62,292 nucleotides of DNA, from assembly GCF_000374045.1 (NCBI RefSeq), contig NZ_KB893322.1, forward strand, positions 1-62,292. The letters run 5' to 3'. Origin of the DNA: Segetibacter koreensis DSM 18137. GTDB taxonomy: Bacteria > Bacteroidota > Bacteroidia > Chitinophagales > Chitinophagaceae. Position numbers and translations under genes: made by a program. Of this stretch, positions 1-8,107 are shown one piece after another. Each line of letters begins with the position of its first letter. The first letter of the stretch is position 1. A model generated the notes under the pieces. It did no database searches and was not told the DNA's origin. It saw only the letters and a program-made list of their open reading frames with translations.

Positions 1-3000
1 GCTTCCTGTACGGGTACACCTACCACCTTTACCATTACCGTGAACCCTACCGCTACCGTGACCAGTGCAGCAACAGCCACTATCTGTAATAACACCGCCC
101 AGAACTATACCATCACTTCAGCAGTCAGCGGTACTGCCTACTCCTGGAGCAGGGCTTCTATAACAGGTATCAGCAATACTGCTATAACTAGCCAAAGCAA
201 TAATCGCATAACAGAACTTTTAACCAATACCACCAATGTTCCGGTTAAAGTAACTTATACTATTGCACCGACTGCCAATGGTTGTCAGGGAATTCCGTTT
301 GCCTACACTGTTACCGTAAATCCAACACCTACGATTACAAGTCCCGCAGCAGCTACTGTATGCAGTGATACAAGACAGAACTATGTCATTACAAGCAGCG
401 TAAACGGTACGACTTATAACTGGAGCAGGACTACAGTACCAGGCATCAGCAATTCGTCAGTAACAGGACAAAGCACCAACCCCATAACAGAAGTATTAAT
501 CAATACTACGAATGAGCCCATCATAGTAACCTATATCATTACACCTTTTGCTAATGGCTGTCAGGGAACTCGGTTTTCTTACACCGTTACCGTAAATCCT
601 AAGCCTAAAACACCTTCGATACAAAGCAACTCACCAATCTGTACAGGAACTGATTTAACTCTAACAACAGCAGCCATAGAAGGTGGAAAGTTTAGCTGGA
701 CAGGGCCTAACAGTTTTAGTTCAACTTTGCAAAACCTCTTCATACCAAATAGTACTTTAGCTCATGCAGGAACCTATTCAGTCACGGTTACCGTTAATGG
801 TTGTTCAAGTGATCCAGGGATAAGTACTGTTGTAATAAATGCAACTCCGACTACTCCAAAAATTACTAATAACGGTCCATTATGTGAAGGCGGAATCTTA
901 CAATTAACAGCTTCAAACATTGCTGGCGCTAGTTACAACTGGATCGGACCTAACGGATTTATAGCCCACGCACAAAATCCAACCATATCTGCTGCTACAT
1001 CAATTAATTCAGGCAAATATTTTGTAAAAGCGACAGTTGCAGGATGTACAGGATTAGCAGATTCTTCGACTGTTATTGTTAATGAAAATCCAAAAACTCC
1101 AATAGTATCAAGCAATTCACCGGTTTGCTCAGGAGGTGATCTGCTATTAACAACATCCGAAACTAAGGGTGCAACTTATAGTTGGACAGGACCAAATGGA
1201 TTTAAAGCAGGTGTACAAAATTTAATAATAGAACGTGCTGCCATTGCAAATGCTGGGACATATAATGTTTCTGTAAGCTCGGTGGGATGTTCAAACATAA
1301 GCTCAGGAACTATTGTAGTGACGGTAAACCAAACACCCGATGCGGCAAATGCGAGCAATAACGGACCTGTTTGCGCGGGAAGCAGTTTGAGACTATTCGC
1401 TTCAACTGTTGCCGGAGCAACCTATAATTGGATAGGCCCAAATGGTTTCAGATCATCATCCCAAAATCCGGTAATCAGTAATATTACAACAGCAGGGGAG
1501 GGAACATATAGTGTAACAGTAACTGTAAACGGTTGTACAAGTGCTGCCGCATCCACTAATGCCACTATTAAACATGTTCCTGAAGCCCCAATTGCAGGAA
1601 ACAACACGCCGATTTGTGACGGACGCACAGTAAACTTAACAGCTTCTGATATTGCGCAAGCGACCTATAACTGGATTGGTCCAAATGGTTTTACATCAGC
1701 AACACAAAATCCAACAATAGCAAATGCTACGTTTACTAACGCAGGTAAGTATTATGTATCAGCAACTATTGCCGGCTGTACAGGTTTGGCTGATTCTGCT
1801 ACTGTAATTATTAATGCTAATCCTACACCTCCTAAATTATCGAGCAACTCACCGGTTTGTTCAGGAGGAGCAATTCAATTAACAGCAACAGAAATTACGG
1901 GTGCAGATTATTCATGGACTGGCCCTGATGGATTTACTTCATCATCACAAAATCCAAACATACCGAATGCTGTATTAGCTAACGGTGGCACTTACAAGGT
2001 TTCTATAACTGCTGCCGGCTGTCCAAGTACAACTTCTTCATCAATTGGTGTTATTGTAAATCAAACACCTGCTGCTCCAACAGTAACTAATAGCGGCCCT
2101 GTTTGCGAAGCAACCGACTTGAATTTTTTCGTATCAACGATTACCGGGGCAACATATTTTTGGACTGGTCCTAACAGTTTTACATCAACTTCCAAAAATC
2201 CGGTAATCAGTAATGTTTCAAAATCTGACGAAGGAACTTACAGTGTAACAGCCACTGTAAAAGGTTGTACAAGTGATTCAGCAAACACAATAGCAGTCAT
2301 CAAACAATTGGCAACTGCGAGCGCAGGAAATAATCAAACTGTTTGTGCGAATAATGCGTTGATACATATAGGAGGAACAGTATCAGGAGGAAGTAGCACA
2401 GGAATTTGGAGCACAAGTGGAACGGGAAAATTCTTGCCGTCCGATACAAGTTTATCTTCAACCTACCTCCCTGGTACTTTAGATACTACAACCGGAAGTG
2501 CAACGCTGACTTTAACCTCAACAAACAATAATGGCTGTCGCGTTTCGCTTTCATCATTAGTAGTTACAATTACAAATGCACCTACTGTCAACGCTGGTGG
2601 TTACCAAAGTGTTTGTGCAAATAATGCAAACGTAACTTTAAACGGACAAGTAACCACTGCTACCGGAGGAGTTTGGAGCACTTCCGGAACCGGCACATTT
2701 AGTCCTTCTAATAGATATTTAAGTACAACATATATTCCCGGAGAAAGGGATATAAGAAATGGTAAAGTAATACTGGCGCTTACAACAACCGGCAATGGAA
2801 AGTGCCAAAGTGTATCTGATAACATGATTATAACTATCACACCTGCACCTGTTGTAAAAGCGGGCCCCGACCAATATATTCTTGAATCCAACTCTACTTC
2901 TTTAGAACCTGATGTAACTGGTACAAATCTTAAATATTTATGGACCCCTAACAAATATCTGAACAATAATATGATAAAAAATCCGTTAGTAACAGGTGTG

Positions 3001-3345
3001 GAGGATATACAATATACACTAAAAGTTACTGATATAAACGGATGTGTAAATGAAGACCAGGTATTTGTTAAAGTGCTTAAGCCCTTTAAGATACCAAACA
3101 CTTTTACCCCTAATAATGATGGAATCAATGACACATGGTCAATACCAAATCTGAGTAATTATCCTGCAAACCATGTTCAGGTTTTTAACAGGTATGGACA
3201 GTTAGTATTCGAAAGCTTTGGATATGCTAAGCCATGGGATGGAACTATGAATGGAAAATCATTACCATTTGGTACATATTATTATGTTATTGAGGCTGGT
3301 AATGGACGCAGACCATTCACAGGCTACGTAACTGTTGTAAAGTAG
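1..3345 (+). CDS. Large secreted adhesin with Ig/PKD-like repeats and gliding-motility C-terminal domain (5' partial)
   Basis: The frame is open from base 1, so the true start and signal peptide lie upstream; the GTG at 40 is only the first possible start codon inside the window. The protein is a string of Cys-containing beta-sandwich repeats. There are two related domains with Cys codons at 85 and 361, seven Ig-like repeats with Cys codons at 640, 883, 1126, 1372, 1615, 1858 and 2104 (each with an S/N-W-x-GPN-x-F core), two repeats with a VCANNA core (2344, 2614) and one PKD-like domain. The last ~90 residues, from IPNTFTPNNDGINDTW to VTVVK, match the gliding-motility-associated C-terminal domain (TIGR04131 type), a type IX secretion sorting signal. 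The product should be exported and displayed on the surface, SprB-like in style. The next gene, 21 bases downstream, encodes the matching PorP/SprF-like partner. The ligand is unknown. Small reverse-strand frames across the repeats are shadows. Confidence 0.88.
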   Translation, partial: ASCTGTPTTFTITVNPTATVTSAATATICNNTAQNYTITSAVSGTAYSWSRASITGISNTAITSQSNNRITELLTNTTNVPVKVTYTIAPTANGCQGIPFAYTVTVNPTPTITSPAAATVCSDTRQNYVITSSVNGTTYNWSRTTVPGISNSSVTGQSTNPITEVLINTTNEPIIVTYIITPFANGCQGTRFSYTVTVNPKPKTPSIQSNSPICTGTDLTLTTAAIEGGKFSWTGPNSFSSTLQNLFIPNSTLAHAGTYSVTVTVNGCSSDPGISTVVINATPTTPKITNNGPLCEGGILQLTASNIAGASYNWIGPNGFIAHAQNPTISAATSINSGKYFVKATVAGCTGLADSSTVIVNENPKTPIVSSNSPVCSGGDLLLTTSETKGATYSWTGPNGFKAGVQNLIIERAAIANAGTYNVSVSSVGCSNISSGTIVVTVNQTPDAANASNNGPVCAGSSLRLFASTVAGATYNWIGPNGFRSSSQNPVISNITTAGEGTYSVTVTVNGCTSAAASTNATIKHVPEAPIAGNNTPICDGRTVNLTASDIAQATYNWIGPNGFTSATQNPTIANATFTNAGKYYVSATIAGCTGLADSATVIINANPTPPKLSSNSPVCSGGAIQLTATEITGADYSWTGPDGFTSSSQNPNIPNAVLANGGTYKVSITAAGCPSTTSSSIGVIVNQTPAAPTVTNSGPVCEATDLNFFVSTITGATYFWTGPNSFTSTSKNPVISNVSKSDEGTYSVTATVKGCTSDSANTIAVIKQLATASAGNNQTVCANNALIHIGGTVSGGSSTGIWSTSGTGKFLPSDTSLSSTYLPGTLDTTTGSATLTLTSTNNNGCRVSLSSLVVTITNAPTVNAGGYQSVCANNANVTLNGQVTTATGGVWSTSGTGTFSPSNRYLSTTYIPGERDIRNGKVILALTTTGNGKCQSVSDNMIITITPAPVVKAGPDQYILESNSTSLEPDVTGTNLKYLWTPNKYLNNNMIKNPLVTGVEDIQYTLKVTDINGCVNEDQVFVKVLKPFKIPNTFTPNNDGINDTWSIPNLSNYPANHVQVFNRYGQLVFESFGYAKPWDGTMNGKSLPFGTYYYVIEAGNGRRPFTGYVTVVK
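868..2331 (+). repeat. Duplicated three-domain cassette (2 x 732 bp) inside the adhesin gene
   Basis: Ig-like repeats 2-3-4 and 5-6-7 are two copies of one block. The conserved first Cys codons lie at 883/1615, 1126/1858 and 1372/2104, each pair exactly 732 bases apart (244 codons). Within a block the domain spacings are 243, 243 and 246 bases. Block-specific words recur in the same register: GCTGLADS in repeats 2 and 5, SNSPVCSGG and VNQTP in 3 and 6, NPVISN and EGTYSV in 4 and 7. Boundaries are approximate. Confidence 0.85.
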
Positions 3346-3366
3346 AAGGCATAAAAGAAAAATATT

Positions 3367-4395
3367 ATGAAATTAATATTTGTGATGTTGATGATGTCGG
3401 GAGTGATGCATGCATTCGCACAACAAAAACCATATTTTACCCAATATATCCTCAATAACTATATTTTAAATCCTGCCATTACAGGAATAGAAAATTATAC
3501 AGATGTAAAACTGAGTTACCGCAATCAATGGACAGGAATTAATGGAGCACCTGTTACTATGTATGTTTCTGCTCACGGACCAATTGGTAAAAAAGATTAT
3601 CGCACCACTGCAACTTCGTTTCAGGTACCTGGAGAAAATCCACGGGGCAAAGCTTATTGGGAAAGTTACACTGCCCCTGAGGCTCATCATGGCGCGGGCT
3701 TAATTCTGATGAATGACAAAACAGGTTATATCAGTAGATTTTCTGCTTATGCAACTTTAGCTTATCATAAAGGGTTAACACCTAAAACAAGTTTATCTGC
3801 CGGCTTCCTTGCGGGAATGACCCAGGTTAGTCTTGACAGAAGTAAAATTGAATGGGCAACTCTAGACCCAAATGATCCTGCTATAGGTTATACCAGTACA
3901 GAATTAAAAAAAATAAAGCCGGAAGTTGGTGCAGGCTTATGGTTATACTCTTCAGATTATTTTGCGGGTGTTTCAGTTTTAAATATTATACCAGGTAAAG
4001 CCAAGTTTAAAGCTAACAGTAATTACGGAAGTTATTACGAACCCCAATTTCTTGCAACAGCAGGATACCGTTTTTTTTTAAGTGATGATATCTCCGCTTT
4101 ACCTTCTGTTATGCTACAGTTTATAAAACCATTTCCTGTGCAAACACATGTTAATATAAAGCTACAGTTCCAGGACAAAGTTTGGATAGGTGCAAGTGGC
4201 AGAGTTAGCGACGAACTGGGAGGATTTGCAGCAATGGCTGGAATATTTGTGTCAAATACTTTTAATATTGCCTATTCGTATGATGCTTCAACTACTTCCC
4301 GGTTAAAATTATATACAAAAAATACTCACGAACTTATTATTGGCTTTCCTATTAATAATAAGTATGGAGACACTTGCCCTAAAAACATTTGGTAA
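3367..4395 (+). CDS. PorP/SprF-like type IX secretion-associated membrane protein
   Basis: The 342-residue protein starts with a signal peptide (MKLIFVMLMMSGVMHAFAQ) followed by the family's characteristic opening: QQKPYFTQY, N-x-Y-x-LNPA-x-TG, then SYRNQWTGI. The rest has the alternating amphipathic pattern and aromatic content of an outer-membrane beta-barrel. Members of this family (PorP in Porphyromonas, SprF in Flavobacterium) are usually encoded directly after a large secreted adhesin and are needed for its export or surface attachment. That arrangement is seen here: the start is only 21 bases after the adhesin stop on the same strand, so co-transcription is likely. Length fits the family. 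It is unlikely to be the core PorP of the machinery, because no porKLMN genes are adjacent; a substrate-specific paralogue is more likely. Confidence 0.85.
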   Translation: MKLIFVMLMMSGVMHAFAQQKPYFTQYILNNYILNPAITGIENYTDVKLSYRNQWTGINGAPVTMYVSAHGPIGKKDYRTTATSFQVPGENPRGKAYWESYTAPEAHHGAGLILMNDKTGYISRFSAYATLAYHKGLTPKTSLSAGFLAGMTQVSLDRSKIEWATLDPNDPAIGYTSTELKKIKPEVGAGLWLYSSDYFAGVSVLNIIPGKAKFKANSNYGSYYEPQFLATAGYRFFLSDDISALPSVMLQFIKPFPVQTHVNIKLQFQDKVWIGASGRVSDELGGFAAMAGIFVSNTFNIAYSYDASTTSRLKLYTKNTHELIIGFPINNKYGDTCPKNIW

Positions 4396-4634
4396 GCAAT
4401 ACCAGCAGCAGTTTCCATTAATAGTAACGGACAAAAATAAAGATTTAAAAGAAAAGCAATTCTCTTCCATTAATTGTCAATACCTTATTTCCTTTCCCAG
4501 CTACGCCGAATTATTTTAATACAACTTCAGAATCTTACACTTTAAATTGAGATTTCTCTGGTTTTATTTTGAGACTATCACCAATAGTTTGTTAAAAACT
4601 TTTGTCTCTTAATCCAACCGTATCAACAAAAACC

Positions 4635-4642
4635 TATTTTTG
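4635..4642 (+). promoter_or_regulatory. -7 promoter element upstream of the SurA-like gene
   Basis: TATTTTTG matches the Bacteroidota -7 consensus TAnnTTTG and ends 16 bases before the ATG at 4659, predicting a very short leader. No convincing -33 TTG lies at the usual distance. Confidence 0.5.
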
Positions 4643-4658
4643 ATACATTACTATTAAT

Positions 4659-6023
4659 ATGAAAATTATATCATTTCTTTTTGCTTGTACAATCGGTTTT
4701 AGTGCCGCAATTTATGCTCAGCCGAAAAAAGTAATAGCAGATAAAATTGTAGCACAAGTAGGTGACAAAATTATTTTACGTTCAGATATTTATAATTCTA
4801 TTCAAGATGCACAGCGCCAAGGTACTCCTTTGCCTCCAAATCCTGAATGTGTATTGGTAGAAAGAGCATTAATTGAAAAGGCGCTGGTCTTGCAAGCCGA
4901 AAAAGACTCCTTGCCTGTAAACGAAGACGACCTGGAAGCCTCGCTCGACAACCAGATACGGGGTTTTGTTATGCAGTATGGTTCAAAAGAAGTTTTGGAA
5001 GAAGTGGCAGGTAAATCAGTTTACCAGTTAAAAGAAGATTTTAGGCAGCCATTCAGAGAAAGGAGTTTAGCAGACCAGATGAGAAAGAAGATAGTAGAAA
5101 ATGTAAAAATGACTCCTACCGAGGTTCGCGCTTATTTTGATAAGATACCAAAAGATAGTCTTCCTTTTTACGAAAGTGAACTTGGGATTAGTGAAATCGT
5201 AGTGTATCCTAAGGCTAACCGTGAGGTCGAGAGCTACGTAACCCGTGAATTGAATGAGTGGAAAAAGCAGGTAGAAGACGGTTCTAAAAAGTTTGAACAA
5301 CTAGCTAAATCTTATACCGAAGATCCCGGGAGTAAAGAGTCGGGCGGACAATACAATATAAACCGTAACGATAAATTTTGGGATCCTGCTTTTATTTCTG
5401 CGGCATTTAAGTTAAAAGAAGGACAGGTATCCCAGGTTATTAAGACAAAGTTTGGTCTGCACATTATTCAAATGGTTAGCAGATCAGGTGATGATGCAGT
5501 AATACGTCACATTCTCAGAATACCTCCTGTAACAGATACGGAGGTAAAAGAATCACTAGAAAAGCTAGACTCAGTAAGATCAAAATTACTTGCAGGTACG
5601 CTCAGTTTTGGCGAAGCAGTTAACAGGTACAGCGAAGATGAAGGAAGTAAGTTTAGCGGGGGAACAAAACAAGGTCGTGACGGTTCTAGCTTTGTTACAA
5701 TTGATGAACTGGATAAAGACATGGTTTTAGCTATTAAAAATCTGAAAGTTGGTGAATACTCCCAGCCAATAGCATATACTGATGAAAGAGGCAAAAAAGC
5801 AGTTCGATTAATTTATCTTCAATCACGAACAGAACCGCACCGCGAAAGCCTTAAAGATGATTATAGTAAAATTGCCCAGCGGGCATTAGAAGAAAAAAAG
5901 AATGCTGTTCTTGAAAAATGGTTCAAATCACACATTCCCAATTATTACATTATGATTGACAAAGATTTTCAGGCTTGTGATAATGTAAAGGAATGGTCAA
6001 GCAATGCCGTAGCAAATAATTAA
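4659..6023 (+). CDS. SurA-like periplasmic peptidylprolyl isomerase with two parvulin domains
   Basis: This 454-residue protein has a signal peptide ending near the AQPKK at residues 20-24. A SurA-type N-terminal helical region follows, then two consecutive PpiC/parvulin domains: about residues 170-275 (with the FGLHIIQM segment near its end) and about 280-390 (repeated SEDEGSKFSGG and VGEYSQPI motifs). Parvulins isomerise X-Pro bonds. In SurA-type proteins the chaperone function escorts unfolded outer-membrane proteins through the periplasm, which fits a genome carrying giant barrels such as SprA. The length is near the ~430-460 residues usual for SurA homologues. The gene is preceded by its own -7 element and followed by purA on the same strand after 156 bases. 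The exact substrate range is inferred, and PpiC-family naming would be equally acceptable. Confidence 0.85.
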   Translation: MKIISFLFACTIGFSAAIYAQPKKVIADKIVAQVGDKIILRSDIYNSIQDAQRQGTPLPPNPECVLVERALIEKALVLQAEKDSLPVNEDDLEASLDNQIRGFVMQYGSKEVLEEVAGKSVYQLKEDFRQPFRERSLADQMRKKIVENVKMTPTEVRAYFDKIPKDSLPFYESELGISEIVVYPKANREVESYVTRELNEWKKQVEDGSKKFEQLAKSYTEDPGSKESGGQYNINRNDKFWDPAFISAAFKLKEGQVSQVIKTKFGLHIIQMVSRSGDDAVIRHILRIPPVTDTEVKESLEKLDSVRSKLLAGTLSFGEAVNRYSEDEGSKFSGGTKQGRDGSSFVTIDELDKDMVLAIKNLKVGEYSQPIAYTDERGKKAVRLIYLQSRTEPHRESLKDDYSKIAQRALEEKKNAVLEKWFKSHIPNYYIMIDKDFQACDNVKEWSSNAVANN

Positions 6024-6060
6024 ATTATAGATGGCTTCTAGTGTGACAGGCAAGCACAGA

Positions 6061-6086
6061 CTAAAACAATGGTAAAACAGTTTTAG
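6061..6086 (+). terminator. Weak hairpin after the SurA-like gene
   Basis: CTAAAAC (6061-6067) pairs with GTTTTAG (6080-6086) across a 12-base loop and is followed by an AT-rich stretch. It could end the upstream transcript before the purA promoter, but the stem is short and A/T-rich. Confidence 0.3.
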
Positions 6087-6146
6087 GCAATTTTATTATT
6101 CTTTTGCCATTATTGCAATTAGTACCCGATAATAAACGACTTCCAC

Positions 6147-6155
6147 TATTTTTGC
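6147..6155 (+). promoter_or_regulatory. -7 promoter element of purA
   Basis: TATTTTTGC is a full match to TAnnTTTGC and ends 24 bases before the purA ATG at 6180, so purA probably has its own promoter and a leader of about 20 nt. No clear TTG is seen at -33. Confidence 0.6.
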
Positions 6156-6179
6156 AAAACACGAAAAATAAACTTTAAA

Positions 6180-7442
6180 ATGGTTGATGTAATTCTTGGT
6201 TTGCAATGGGGTGATGAAGGAAAAGGAAAAATAGTTGATTTTTTTGCTCCTGATTACGACATTGTTGCCCGCTTTCAGGGCGGTCCAAATGCAGGTCATA
6301 CTCTATATGTAGAAGATAAAAAGGTGGTTTTGCACCAAATTCCTTCTGGCATTTTTCATCAAAACACTATTAACCTTATTGGAGGAGGTGTGGTGCTTGA
6401 TCCTGTTATTCTTAAAAAAGAGTGTGATTTAGTCGCTTCTTTTGGTATTGACGTCAAAAAAAATCTTTATATATCTGAGAGAACAAACATTATTGTTCCT
6501 ACCCACCGTGCTTTAGATAAAGCTTCTGAGACTTCGAAAGGAACAGAAAAAATAGGCAGTACACTAAAGGGCATCGGTCCGGCATACATGGATAAAACAG
6601 GCCGGAATGCAATTAGGGTCGGCGATATTTTAGACAAGACTTTTACCACCAATTATATTAAACTTCGATTAAAGCATCAGCGGCTTTTAGATAATTTTCA
6701 TTTTAATGAAGATATTTCTGAATGGGAAGACGAGTTTTTTGATGCGATCGAGTTTCTTCGTTCGTTAAATATCGTAAATGGAGAATATTTTTTAAATAAT
6801 AAAATTACAGAAGGGAAAAAAATACTTGCAGAAGGTGCCCAGGGCAGCATGCTTGATATTGATTTTGGGACCTTTCCGTATGTCACGTCATCCAACACTA
6901 TTTCTGCAGGAGTATGTACCGGTTTAGGAGTTGCTCCCCAGAAAATAAATGAAGTAATTGGCGTAACCAAAGCATACTGTACAAGAGTTGGCAGTGGGCC
7001 TTTTCCTACAGAATTATTTGATGAAACAGGAGAGGAATTGCGTAAAATAGGTAATGAATTTGGTGCTACTACCGGCAGGCCCAGACGCTGCGGCTGGATC
7101 GACCTTGTTGCGTTGCAATATGCTTGCATGATAAATGGCGTGACAAAAATGGTAATGACCAAAGCAGATGTATTAGACTCATTTGAGGAATTGAAAATGT
7201 GTACTTCCTATCTTGTAAACGGGGAAGAGAAGAAAGAAATTCCTTTCCAGATTTCTAAAATTAAGATTGAACCTGTATTGAAATCATTCAAAGGATGGAA
7301 TACGGACACTACTTCCGCCAAAGACAGTAGCAATCTTCCTTCTACGATGAGGGAGTATGTACATTTTATCAACGACTTTGTAAAAGCAGATGTTAAGTAC
7401 ATCTCAAACGGACCAGGACGCGAACAAATTGTAAGGTTATAA
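6180..7442 (+). CDS. purA: Adenylosuccinate synthetase
   Basis: PurA joins IMP and aspartate using GTP to make adenylosuccinate, the first committed step from IMP to AMP, in the cytoplasm. The protein begins MVDVILGLQWGDEGKGKIVD, which contains the family's GTP-binding GDEGKGK loop with the catalytic Asp. It continues with the GGPNAGHT motif around residue 40, the IMP-binding region with GTTxK-like and RVGxGPFPTE segments, and GATTGRPRRCGW near residue 300. At 420 residues it has the normal length, and no key motif is missing. A perfect -7 element sits just upstream. The following gene for an acidic protein starts 87 bases later on the same strand and may be read through from purA. Confidence 0.97.
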   Translation: MVDVILGLQWGDEGKGKIVDFFAPDYDIVARFQGGPNAGHTLYVEDKKVVLHQIPSGIFHQNTINLIGGGVVLDPVILKKECDLVASFGIDVKKNLYISERTNIIVPTHRALDKASETSKGTEKIGSTLKGIGPAYMDKTGRNAIRVGDILDKTFTTNYIKLRLKHQRLLDNFHFNEDISEWEDEFFDAIEFLRSLNIVNGEYFLNNKITEGKKILAEGAQGSMLDIDFGTFPYVTSSNTISAGVCTGLGVAPQKINEVIGVTKAYCTRVGSGPFPTELFDETGEELRKIGNEFGATTGRPRRCGWIDLVALQYACMINGVTKMVMTKADVLDSFEELKMCTSYLVNGEEKKEIPFQISKIKIEPVLKSFKGWNTDTTSAKDSSNLPSTMREYVHFINDFVKADVKYISNGPGREQIVRL

Positions 7443-7529
7443 AGAACATTTGTTGAAGTTTTTTTATGAAAAATTTTTTGGTTTATAAAAAAACAGTTCG
7501 AAATTTTACATACTAAAACCTAGTACAAA

Positions 7530-7943
7530 ATGCCCGCTAAATCAAATAAAGAAAATACTCCTAAAAAAGAAGTTTCGTCAAAATCTACGGGAATAAAAAA
7601 ATCTTCAGCTAAACCAAAAAAAGCTATTCAGGAAGATGATTTTGACCTTACAGACGCGGACGAAACACCTAGAAAGTCATTGGCATCAAAAAGCTCTGTT
7701 GACGACGATGATATTGTTGACGAGATTGAAGAGGATGACGATAACCTGAGCAAAGGTGAAGAAGACGAAGACTGGGATCCGGACTTTAACGAATTCGATT
7801 TACCGAAATCCTCTAAAAAATCTTCGTTAGGCAAGAACTCTAAAAACAGTGACGACGATTATAAAATGGACGATGAGTTTAGAGATCTTTTCGGTTCCGG
7901 TTCGTCATCGAAGAAATTTAGTGAAGATGACGACGATTATTAA
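7530..7943 (+). CDS. Highly acidic, low-complexity hypothetical protein
   Basis: I do not recognise this 137-residue protein. It begins with a lysine/serine-rich segment (residues 1-35: MPAKSNKENTPKKE and similar). It then becomes strongly acidic, with runs such as VDDDD, EEDDD, EEDEDWDPDF and SEDDDDY at the C-terminus, interrupted by KSSKKSS patches. It has no signal peptide, membrane segment or cysteine and is probably intrinsically disordered. The basic-then-acidic layout suggests a nucleic-acid- or ribosome-associated tail, or a chaperone-like polyanion, but that is speculation. Codon use resembles the neighbours and the frame is maintained, so it is likely a real gene. It may be co-transcribed with purA. 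A strong hairpin follows it. Confidence 0.7.
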   Translation: MPAKSNKENTPKKEVSSKSTGIKKSSAKPKKAIQEDDFDLTDADETPRKSLASKSSVDDDDIVDEIEEDDDNLSKGEEDEDWDPDFNEFDLPKSSKKSSLGKNSKNSDDDYKMDDEFRDLFGSGSSSKKFSEDDDDY

Positions 7944-8007
7944 TTGGAATAGTCTAAGACGTAATTGTTTTAACAATCCCTACATAGGTACATAAAAGGC
8001 CAAAAGA

Positions 8008-8047
8008 AATAGAAATGTTGAACAGAGTCCTGTTCAACATTTCTATT
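8008..8047. terminator. Bidirectional terminator hairpin, 18-bp perfect stem
   Basis: AATAGAAATGTTGAACAG (8008-8025) is exactly complementary to CTGTTCAACATTTCTATT (8030-8047) with the tetraloop AGTC. It lies between the convergent acidic-protein gene (ends 7943) and gatA (ends 8108 on the other strand) and could serve both. Confidence 0.8.
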
Positions 8048-8107
8048 ATAGCCTTACAGTGATAAAATCTATTGTTCTGGCTTTTATAAAAAGTGCGAAT
8101 TTTAAAG

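Noticed and set aside
933-1628. Three 60-68 codon minus-strand frames inside the adhesin repeats
   Set aside because: They are copies of the reverse complement of the repeated domains and have no start or composition support.
2601-3134. A 177-codon minus-strand frame under the adhesin C-terminal domain
   Set aside because: Hydrophobic, low-specificity translation opposite a clear coding frame; it is a shadow.
7628-7834. A serine-rich minus-strand frame of 68 codons opposite the acidic protein
   Set aside because: It is the antisense of aspartate and glutamate codons, giving serine runs, and has no independent support.
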